A stretch of 64,000 bases of DNA from Fistulifera solaris (taxonomy: Eukaryota; Bacillariophyta; Bacillariophyceae; Naviculales; Stauroneidaceae), in assembly GCA_030295235.1 (NCBI GenBank), contig AP026125.1, positions 682,001 through 746,000 on the forward strand, in the 5' to 3' direction. The position numbers were made by a program, and so were the translations under genes. The stretch's first letter is position 1. Every line of letters starts with the position of its first letter. Of the stretch, positions 55,941 through 64,000 are shown piece by piece. The notes beneath the pieces are model-generated. The model had not been told where the DNA came from. It did no database searches and saw only the letters and a program-made list of their open reading frames with translations.

Positions 55941-57546
55941 ATGGTGGAAGATACAAATATGACGGACGCTGTCGACACGGCTGAGCCCGTATCAACCGAG
56001 AAGAAAGAAGAGATTGAACTACCTCCTTTGGAGGCCGCAGCTCGGCGTCTCGAGAGACTTCTTGGCGGAGGTCTTTCGGATAAGGACAAAATGCTGGACT
56101 TTTATACGAACCCAGTCAAGGTTGTCCGAAGATGGTTAGGTACTTCCTCTGGTGCAGCGGATCAAGCGACAGCGGAAGATGTGAAAGCCTGCGCCGCCAA
56201 AGTATTGGATCCTAGCGGACCCTGTGCTGGAGGATACAAGCTTCTCGTGTCTGCCCAACAAACGCAAAATGAAGGGTCTTTTCTCTCAATGTCCTCCTGT
56301 CGTGAAGTAGAGAGCTGGTTGTTGAGTTTGGCGGTGAGAATTTTGTGGAAACAGGGTAGTTTCAGCGAAGCGCTCGATTTGTCGAACAAAGCGGTCGACA
56401 TAATGGTTTCCCATATGGAAGAAAATTCATTCCATGCCTCCACGGCTCCGGCGTCTTCGCTTTTCCCTTTGGTGGCGCGTATGTATCGTCTCCGCGCATT
56501 GGTTGCGGAGTCGATCAATGATGCCAACACATCCACGATGCTTCGCCAAGACATGGCTCATGCCTACAACATGGCCACTTTGCGTCGAGATGTCGATACG
56601 CAAGCAACGCTGTTGAATTGTATGCTGAGAGATCTGTTGAAGAATTCTCAAGGTGAGCAGGTTATGTTTTCAAATTGCAATTTCAGGCGAGATAGCATGA
56701 TTCTCACTTTGTGATCGTCTCTTTCATAATTTTTTAGTCGAACAAGCCGAAAAACTGCTTTCGAACTCAACTTTCCCGGAAACAGCCTCCAACAATCAGC
56801 TTTGTCGCTACTTGTATTACAGTGGGCGCATCCAAGCTATGCGCCTAGAGTACACCTCTTCGTATTCAAATTTAAGTCAAAGCCTACGAAAAGCTCCTAC
56901 AAACACAGGAACTGGTTTTCGCATTGCGGCACAGCGTCTTCTCATCGTGGTCCAGCTCCTCATGGGAGAGATTCCGGAGCGTCATGTGTTTTTTACAACA
57001 GGAATGAAGCAAGAAATGGGACCGTATCTTTCCATCACGCAGGCAGTGCGATGCGGAGACTTGGCCGTTTTTACAAAGGTGATCTCAGAACAGTCTGCGC
57101 GTCTACAGCGCGATGGCACCTACACGCTCATCTCGCGACTTGCCCATCAAGTGGTGAAGGCGGGATTACGTAAGCTTCATATGAGTTACAGCCGCTTATC
57201 GCTACAAGATGTTGCCGACCGCCTTGGCCTACCCAGCGCAAAGTCCGCTGAATACGTTGTAGCCAAAGCTGTCCGCGATGGTGTATTGGATGCAACGATC
57301 CATCACGAAGAAGGCTACGTACAGAGTCACGACTTGGTCGATGTCTATGCGACAAAGGAGCCAACGGAAGCGTTCCATCGACGCATTGCTTACTGTCTTA
57401 CAACCCACAACGACGCCGTGAAAGGTATGCGTTATCCTCCTGATGCATACAAGAAGCAGCTGGAGGCGAGTCGTGGTAACCGCCGAAAGAGAGGCGAAGA
57501 GAAGACCGACGAGGAACTCGAGGATGAGCTTGATGATGAATTGTAG
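55941..57546 (+). CDS. PSMD3: 26S proteasome lid subunit Rpn3 (PSMD3)
   Basis: Two exons (55941-56652, 56738-57546) encode 506 aa in exact phase. Typical Rpn3 stretches are present: VESWLLSLAVRILWKQG, RQDMAHAYNMATLRRD, LNCMLRDLLKNSQVEQAEKL, CRYLYYSGRIQAMRLEYTSS and VQLLMGEIPER. The PCI domain is MSYSRLSLQDVADRLGLPSA, YVVAKAVRDGVLDATIHHEE and RIAYCLTTHNDAVKGMRYPP. It is a scaffold of the 19S lid. The end is acidic (DEELEDELDDEL). No frame change needed. Confidence 0.93.
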
Positions 57547-57779
57547 CTTGCTGGTAATTACATAAGAACGATTTACGATTAACATTGGCCATGTACTATT
57601 GAAAGCAATTTTTTGCTTGTAGAATTGAAAGTAGGGTTCTAGGGAATTAACGTTTCTAGCTCCTACAAATGACTAACAAACAAGTATGTAAAACAAACTT
57701 CATGGCCAAAATTCCGGACTGAGCATACTCAAATCCAATTGTAACAGCGCCCTCCACGCAAGGCAGCTATCTTCGTTGA

Positions 57780-59537
57780 TCAGCCTTCTTGCGGTGGCCG
57801 TGCGCTATCCTCGTGTCCAGTCGGATCCGCATCATCTTCATGGTATCCCCCGGTCTTCCCCACGTGAACTCGTTTGTGTTGAACTTTGAGTCGCTTGTTT
57901 CCGATTTGAAATCCGTTCATCTGCTCGATGGCAGTTTCAGCCGAAATCACCGAATCGTAGGATACAAACCCTATAAACAACAACGTGTTAGAATTCCGCG
58001 AAAGAAACTTTTGATGAAGGTGTCAAGACTTACCGAAACCTTTACTTTCACCAGTAAACTTGTCAACAAATACCTTTGCGCTCAATACATTTCCAAACGG
58101 GTTAAAGGCTGTTGCCAAGTCTGCGTCTGTCAAGTCATGTGGAAGGTGGTAAACAAATAGATTAGCCCCTGCAGGACCCTCCCTTGGGCGAGGGTTCGGG
58201 GGTCGCATGTCTTGCCGAGTTTGATCGTACGCATACATGTGAGGAGCATAATGTTGCGGGTACATGTATGGATGAGCTGCTGGGTGTTGCCCAGGCGGCC
58301 CATATGTTGCAGCAGCGTATTGTGGATATTGAGGTGCAGCTGCTGCATGAGGATGCATCGGCATGTGTGGCATTGGAGGAGGATACACAGGGTAAGCAAC
58401 CGGAGGTTGCATCAACTCATGTTTTCGAACGCTTCTGATTTGGCGTTGTTGTCGCTGCTGTTTATTATCAGCGAACTTGACAATAAGCGGCCTTGCAGCT
58501 CCTTCCATCATGATATTGCCATTCAGGTTTTCAATGGCGGCTAAGGCGGATTCTCGGTCCACGAAGCGAAGGAAAGCCGCACATTTGCTAGTTCCGTCTG
58601 GATTCCTTATCATGTAAATCTCACGAATTTCACCAAATTGAGCAAACAACTCCTGGATTTCTTTTTCGCCTGCTTTCCTTGAGAGCATTCCGATGAAAAG
58701 TTTATTCTCTGGGACTAAATAAAGGAGTGTGTTGAGACGTGCAAGCAGATCACAGTGAGAAAAAAACGACAAAACGTACCTGATGGTTCAGCGGGCTTCA
58801 CCTGAGTAGATCTTCTTGCCCCTGGAAATGTGAATTTGTCATGCAATGCCTCCTGTGCTCGCTGTGCATCGGCAGAAGACCAAAACGTAACGAAAGCGCA
58901 ACCCCGATGGAGTCCGCTGTGTCGGTCTCGAATGATTGCCACATCCTTTAAGGGCCCAAACGAGTCAAAGGTAGGAAAAATTTCTTCTTCGTTCATGTTC
59001 TTAGGAACCTAGAGGATAAAGCGAACAGTTTTCTCATTAGACACAACATCTCGCGCAAGCCGAAAGCCTTGTCTACGGAAAAGAACTTTCAAGACAAGTA
59101 CTCACTACAGTGTCACTTACCTGCCCTACGAAAAGCTTCATTGGTGGATCTTCGTCATAATCTTCTGCCTCATTTTCCGTTTCTTCTGGATTGTTGCTTT
59201 CGCTGTTTGGCCCCGAGCTTGATAGCTGATCAGTTCCAATGCTATCATCTTGTTTAAAACCAAGTGACTGAAATTGATTCTCGAGACCCGCCATAGCCAC
59301 TGCTCCAGGAGGCATAACGGTCATACCCGAATTCACATACAATTGTTGCTGCGTTAATTCCCCATTCATTGATGGGTGCAATTGATGACTTTGCGCAGAT
59401 TCATGTTCGTAAGCGTTTGTTGCATTGATGAGCCCCTTCTGTGAATCATAAACGCTGGGCTCGTTTCCATCTCGAGGCACGTCGTGCGAGGGAAGAGCCA
59501 CTCCAGATGGCTGTTGCATCGTAAGTCCAATAATCAT
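57780..59537 (-). CDS. CELF/Bruno-like RNA-binding protein with three RRMs
   Basis: Four exons (59537-59121, 59008-58780, 58714-58034, 57970-57780) give 505 aa in phase. After a Gln-rich N-tail come RRM1 (MKLFVGQ, HRGCAFVTFWSSADAQRAQE), RRM2 (NKLFIGMLSRKAGEKEIQEL, CAAFLRFVDRESALAAIENL), a Pro/His/Tyr-rich linker and RRM3 (ANLFVYHLPHDLTDADLATA, GFGFVSYDSVISAETAIEQM). The pattern of two adjacent RRMs, a long linker and a third RRM is the CELF/Bruno arrangement. These proteins regulate splicing and translation through UG-rich RNA. The ATG at 59537 or 59519 may be used. Introns interrupt each RRM. Confidence 0.88.
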
Positions 59538-60090
59538 AAACACCGGTATTAACGTTAATTCTCAATCGACGCGACAATTCTGTTTTGCGGCAGAGCTTCA
59601 TTCAGCATTGCAGCGAAAGAGAGGTGCGCTGCAGAATCAAGGCAGAACTACAGTCAGATTTCGTAGCATTCGGTACACAACGCACGTCGGCCGGTTCACT
59701 TTGAAATTTTGACAGTTGTTGGGCGCGCTCGTCCCGCTTTCAACGTCTAAGTATCCTCGTAAAGAACTCGTCTAACTGAATGAATTTGTATTTGAAATCA
59801 AAACTGTGGATCACAGATAAGTATAGCCGTCTAAGTACCCAAACTGAAAGTCGCGGATCAGTTGGTTTCTTAGGTGCTTTGATGTGATACAAATGTGTAC
59901 AACAAGGTACTCTTGATGTCAGAATTCTTTTGATGGAAGGTGACATTGGACATTCTTTCTTCGATGCGCTGTCGCACGTGTATGAACTATAATCTAAGAT
60001 GTACAGATGATTACCGGATGAAGCTGGCGTCTACAGTTCGTTGGATTGTATAACAGAATTGCGTCGGCACCATATTCTAGAGAGCCCGTA
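59538..60090. other. Intergenic region upstream of the CELF-like gene
   Basis: About 550 bp without a supportable gene; a short leftward open frame (59,740-59,946) has no features. Ends at the transposon-like element. Confidence 0.4.
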
Positions 60091-60406
60091 CTAGACATGT
60101 GGCTTTTTCACTGTAACTTGCAACTTCACTTGAGCACCTGAAGTTTACTTTACTTTCACTTTACTTGAGACTTCGTTGAGTTTACTTGAAGTACCCAACC
60201 TACGTAAATGTACGTAGGACTGCGTAGATTAGGGATGAGAGGGAAAGGGCTAACTTTCATAAGCTCAGTGCGACACCATTTCCTACACAAAACACCATAG
60301 TAACTCATAACCGCTTAGTTCACTGTTCACTGCAAACTTCACTTGAAGACCACTGACTTTACTTTCACTTGACTTTCACGAAAACTTTGAAAAGTCACAT
60401 GTCTAG
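60091..60406. mobile_element. MITE-like non-autonomous DNA element
   Basis: 316 bp with terminal inverted repeats. The left end is CTAGACATGTGGCTTTTTCA (60091-60110). The right end, read on the minus strand, is CTAGACATGTGACTTTTCA (60406-60388), with one mismatch and one T-run difference. It is flanked by a 6-bp direct repeat CCCGTA (60085-60090 and 60407-60412), which looks like the target-site duplication. Inside are many direct ACTTCACTTGA / TTTACTTTCACTT words near both ends and a central hairpin with 8-bp arms (60199-60218, CCTACGTA / TACGTAGG). There is no coding capacity, so any transposase is supplied in trans. The superfamily is not assigned. Confidence 0.75.
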
Positions 60407-60600
60407 CCCGTACCAGGGTACCCTAAAAGAAAAAATTGTTGTTTGATGGTGTGAACTCCCGCCCTCATTTTGCTTCATCTCCACTCAATTTGCTTCGTAT
60501 TAGCCACAAAGCAGCTTTCCTGAAGTCAGCTTTCTTATCCGTGCTATATCGCATTTATTTGTCCGGGTTTGTCGTCGCCGTCGAACAGAACATCAGTCGA

Positions 60601-61317
60601 ATGGGAGAAAACGATCATCACCCCACGAATCCGGATGCCAAAGCAGCTTTTTGGGTGGCAGTGAAAAACGGGTTTCAAAGATTTTACGAAGCAGCGCCTG
60701 AGGCATGGAGAGGGCCGGAGTCGCGCTTTTACAGAGATGAGCAACGAATGGTGTTAACTCATGTCGAACCGTTTTATTATGGGACGATGGTGGGTGTCTT
60801 CTTATTTGCGACATTCCGGATATCGGGGAGTCGGAGGTATCTTCAATTCCGGGATAAATTCATTTCTCGAAAAACCGCGAATGTTTCGCCGACTCAGGAA
60901 CACCAAAAGTCGAATTGGAAGAGTCATATTGAGAAGATGGAAGAGAAGCAGCAGTCTACTTTTGAAGAAGCGCTTAGTGGCCCCATGGACTTACTTTTGA
61001 GCGTTGTATGTGCTTTTTCTTCAGCAATGTGGCTGTCGAAGCCAAAGCGACTTGTCGAGGATCTCTCCCAATCCCCTTTACTTCCGGGACGGAGCCTGAT
61101 ATACACCTGCGCCTGCCCCGAATTCATTGATGTGTACGACAAATATTACGAAGAAGGAACGTCTCTACCTGATGGTGATGATCTCCTTGTGGCGTTTCAA
61201 GCGTTTGCCCTGAATTGCAAAGCTAGATCGCGCGTCATAGCCACACGCGAAGAGAACGGAAACGAGCAACCAGATGTCATACCTTACCCAGGAATAAAAG
61301 GAGTGCGACGGTTGTAG
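60601..61317 (+). CDS. Unknown membrane protein
   Basis: 238 aa from ATG 60601. Two hydrophobic segments are visible, YYGTMVGVFLFATFRI and GPMDLLLSVVCAFSSAMWL, separated by a basic/acidic stretch, followed by a soluble end with TCACPEFIDVYDKYYEE. No family is recognised. An in-frame extension upstream to 60,436 exists but lacks an ATG and lies close to the MITE. Location could be mitochondrial or plastid membrane; nothing decides. Confidence 0.6.
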   Translation: MGENDHHPTNPDAKAAFWVAVKNGFQRFYEAAPEAWRGPESRFYRDEQRMVLTHVEPFYYGTMVGVFLFATFRISGSRRYLQFRDKFISRKTANVSPTQEHQKSNWKSHIEKMEEKQQSTFEEALSGPMDLLLSVVCAFSSAMWLSKPKRLVEDLSQSPLLPGRSLIYTCACPEFIDVYDKYYEEGTSLPDGDDLLVAFQAFALNCKARSRVIATREENGNEQPDVIPYPGIKGVRRL

Positions 61318-61584
61318 CACGATGTTCAATTTTTCGATTGCTTTCGCGCACACTTTTCCATCTTCTTTTGGGACCATTCCTAATCATCGGGTCAGAATCT
61401 TCTACAGAGAGCCGCGCATCAGGATTATACAAAGACTAAAGGATTGGCGATATGGTGATCATTTCAAGTTACTGGTGTTAAAAGCACTAAGCACCGGAAA
61501 CCTTTTCCTACCATAATCTACCGCTTGGAAAAGAGGATTGCAAACATCCGAATAACACCGGAGCAACCGCTCGAAAAACCAAGC

Positions 61585-62797
61585 TTAAAGGCACTGCGAG
61601 AAATACGTCGAGAATCTTTTACAGGTCAATCCCGAGCAACAAGGTCGCGAGCGGCAGTTCTGGTAACGGGGAACGCACGTCGTGGGAGCAGCAACGGGGG
61701 CCTTGACGGGAGAGCTGACAGGCGCCGCAACGGGAGCCTTGACAGGGGTAGTGACCGGGGCCCTCACTGGCGCCGCGACAGGTGCAGCCACGGGAGGAGA
61801 AGGAGACGAACCATCCAAGACCGCAACTAAGGAAGAAGTGGACGAACAGTGATTAGACGACACGCGCGGTGCTACGATCCCCAGATCAATTTTAGGACAC
61901 TTACTTTCGGCACAATTCCAGAATTGTTCAGGATATCCGAGACCGTCGGTCGAGTACGGGAGTGTGCACTGTCGCAACGAAAGGTTACTGCGGCCAATAT
62001 CGGCAGGGACGCCTGCATAGTAGTCAACGTATCCAGGAGGAAGGCAACTGCAAAGATCAAAGAACAAGCGAGGAGGACATGAGCGTGTGCACATAAATTG
62101 AACACAGATTCTTCGTTAAAATGCCAATATAACTTACGAGTTGGACGTAATGTAGCGCCACTGTTTTTGTTGACGGCAATAGTGGGTCAGGCAAATTCAA
62201 AAGCTTATGAGAAAGATCAAATTCAAAAGGGAACAGAGAGCATACTTTACAACGTACCTGAAGGAGGACTTGACTGCCCACCAAGTTGCTGGGCAAGCGA
62301 AACTTCATGGTGTACGCCAGGTGTCGACCGGCCAAGTAACCGCGTTCGGGATAATTGGGATCCTGGGGCAAACCGTAGTCCACATCCTGCACAAATTCCA
62401 ACGGGTACGAGTCCAAACAGGCCTGTGTCGACTGACGACCCTTGGGACAAGCACGAAGTTCAATGTGTCCCCAATGATGCGCCGTGATTTCGGTCTCGAC
62501 CGTTATGATTTGACCGCGCTGGTACGTGGCCTGCGGCTTCCAGGGCATCGGAACTCCGGTCGAGTCGAGCCACTTGTCGTAGTCGTTGGCCTCGCCTTTA
62601 CCGCAGACACCGCTGTTGCGGTTCAAGCAATGCCAGCAATACTCCTTGGGCGGCACACCCTGCTTGGCACCAGTGGTTCCTTCCGCGTTAGCAACCTCAT
62701 TGCGACTGCGAGGCGAAACAAGACCACCGTGCGACTCGACGCCGGGCATCAAAGTCACGAAGTACATCAAAGACGAGTAGAGAAGGAAACGAACCAT
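61585..62797 (-). CDS. Secreted lytic polysaccharide monooxygenase (AA15/AA10-like)
   Basis: Three exons (62797-62258, 62160-62138, 62047-61585) give 341 aa. The signal peptide LLYSSLMYFVTLMPGVES ends before HGGLVSPRSRN, so the mature protein starts with His, the first ligand of the copper histidine brace. The second His is in TAHHWGHIELRACP. GNHE-free beta-sandwich follows, with WRYITSNSC (partly on a 23-nt exon) and the axial aromatic in PEQFWNCAE. The chain continues through a PVAAPVRAP/PVKAP linker to a Cys-rich tail (CVPRYQNCRSRPCCSGLTC) that may bind carbohydrate. LPMOs oxidatively cleave chitin or cellulose. The tail resembles diatom wall-protein stalks. Copper centre is read from sequence; substrate is unknown. 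Confidence 0.8.
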
Positions 62798-64000
62798 GTT
62801 TAAGCTTTTGTTTATCTTTCGAGTGTTGATTTTGAATGAGGATTCTGTTTTATGAGTTGCAAATGGCAAATCATCGAAATTGTGAGATCCCAGCGGGATG
62901 AGACTTTTGGGAGTTGCTGCTAAAGACTATATGTTATAGTCTTTAGGTTGCTGATGCAGATCGGTCCAGGGATTTTGAGTTGCGACTCCGAAGGACCAAT
63001 ATTGACAAGAATGGCCATCGCGATGAACATAGTAAATCAGTGCGTTTCTAGGTCGAAATTTTGGTTGCTAGATTGAGGCTGTACGCGATTGCCATTTCCA
63101 AATACGCGGAGATGTTCAGTTGAACGGATGATGCGCCAAAAGATGACGGGACCGCAAATATTTGATGCCATTTTATTTCCCAAAAATTCATGTTGCTTCA
63201 TCAACCATCAATGAAAAAAGTCAACCTCAAGAAGCAAACGATGCAGGGCGCAAATGAGGCTCTCTTTCCCTGTCAGAATTCGACGCGGAGTAGGATCGGA
63301 GTTGTGCTGAAAGTACTTGCCCAATGCAAGGAATTGGTTGAATGAATTAGCTTTGAGCGTTTCAACAAGATTGTGACGATCCCATGAGATTGTTGCAGCA
63401 GTTCGACGGGTTCAAGCTTCTACAGGGGACAGAATGGGCTTATCTATATTTTTAGCGGCAATGGTAGAGCCCGTCCCGTCACCCAGGACCGCTGTCAAGG
63501 CAATTGCAAACTCATCGTTCTGACGTACAACTACATAGGCGTCTCGGAGATTGATTAGGGAACGAAGCGCTAAGATGAAGCATCATAGCTTTGGTGATGG
63601 TTCACAAGTACAAGTGAATGATATCAGTTCTAGCATCAACATCAACACAAACGCATAATCAACGAAAAAATAATAATGAGCCTGCAATCACGTCGTAACG
63701 TTATTGGGTGTAGATACGAAGTACAGTGTAGATCTGAATATTCAGAAAATTCGTACCGGGAATCAAACTGTAGAAAGCGGCACACGACAGTAGCTTTATT
63801 TGTAGACGGAACCGTGTTGCTGCCACGTCTTTGCGAGCTCGATGCTCGATGCTCGATGCACGATGTCCGTGGGCAAATAAGCAACAAAACGTTCACCAGC
63901 AACGCAGTCATAAAACAACACTGTCAAGAAGTTTGCTTTTGGGACAAACAAGAAGTACACATTGTAGCTTAACAATCCGCTCTCTCCTTTCGCTTCGAAC
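62798..64000. other. Right-end region with no supportable gene
   Basis: About 1.2 kb including the LPMO promoter. Open frames at 63,642-63,972 overlap on both strands and show no features. A short reiteration of CGATGCT words lies at 63,838-63,866. Could be the flank of a gene beyond the window. Confidence 0.35.

Noticed and set aside
60091-60406. Long terminal repeat or retroelement fragment
   Set aside because: The ends are inverted, not direct, there is no coding sequence, and the flanking duplication fits a small DNA transposon.
63642-63972. Overlapping open frames on both strands near the right end
   Set aside because: No signal peptide, domain or low-complexity pattern typical of local genes; the two frames exclude each other. 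Left as non-coding.

Overview
The window is nuclear DNA from a photosynthetic stramenopile, most probably a pennate diatom of the Phaeodactylum type. Genes are dense and lie on both strands. Introns are short (about 50-110 bp, GT-AG). Three predicted proteins carry a signal peptide followed by a phenylalanine at the cleavage site, as in diatom plastid targeting. Heat-shock-factor (HSF) genes are clustered, and there are diatom-type surface proteins with PVAAP or PTxxP stalks. The species is inferred; the coding style and gene content are read directly. No rRNA, tRNA, CRISPR array or virus-like element was recognised.

Layout. 1-9.1 kb: a CCCH zinc-finger gene cut by the left edge (-), a secreted beta-helix surface protein (+), an SRPK-type kinase (+), an Arp1-like actin (-) and a plastid DUF3054 membrane protein (+). 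9.9-13.4 kb: an HSF gene followed by a gene with two HSF DNA-binding domains in one protein. 13.5-21.9 kb (all -): mitochondrial bS18, the Golgi golgin CASP, and a large adaptin/TPLATE-like protein. 22.5-27.9 kb (+): an SLC34 Na/phosphate cotransporter and a tandem-BRCT protein. 27.9-33.1 kb (-): VPS18 and a small TIM chaperone. 33.6-43.8 kb: a plastid-type protein, a 5'-nucleotidase/class C GPCR fusion, the ribosome-biogenesis GTPase BMS1, and an organelle-targeted helical protein. 44-48.4 kb: a RING-H2 membrane protein, RPL5 and TMEM18 (divergent pair), and a macro-domain protein. 48.7-50.3 kb: a 219-bp satellite. 50.6-57.5 kb: Dnmt2, a coiled-coil protein, a two-pore K+ channel and proteasome Rpn3. 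57.8-62.8 kb: a CELF-type RNA-binding protein, a small MITE, an unknown membrane protein and a lytic polysaccharide monooxygenase (LPMO). The last 1.2 kb has no gene I can support.

Most genes are housekeeping functions (ribosome assembly, splicing kinase, Golgi and vacuole trafficking, proteasome) and I see no operon-like functional cluster. The points that stand out are the receptor fusion, the dual HSF protein, the LPMO with a 23-nt exon, the satellite and the MITE.

Sequence quality. At least 20 conserved genes or gene segments are split by single-base length changes, nearly all in mononucleotide runs. Allowing one base at each site gives full-length family members whose exon sums are exact multiples of three (SRPK, Arp1, CASP, VPS18, BMS1, RPL5 and others). 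I read these as consensus errors of the assembly, not as pseudogenes.
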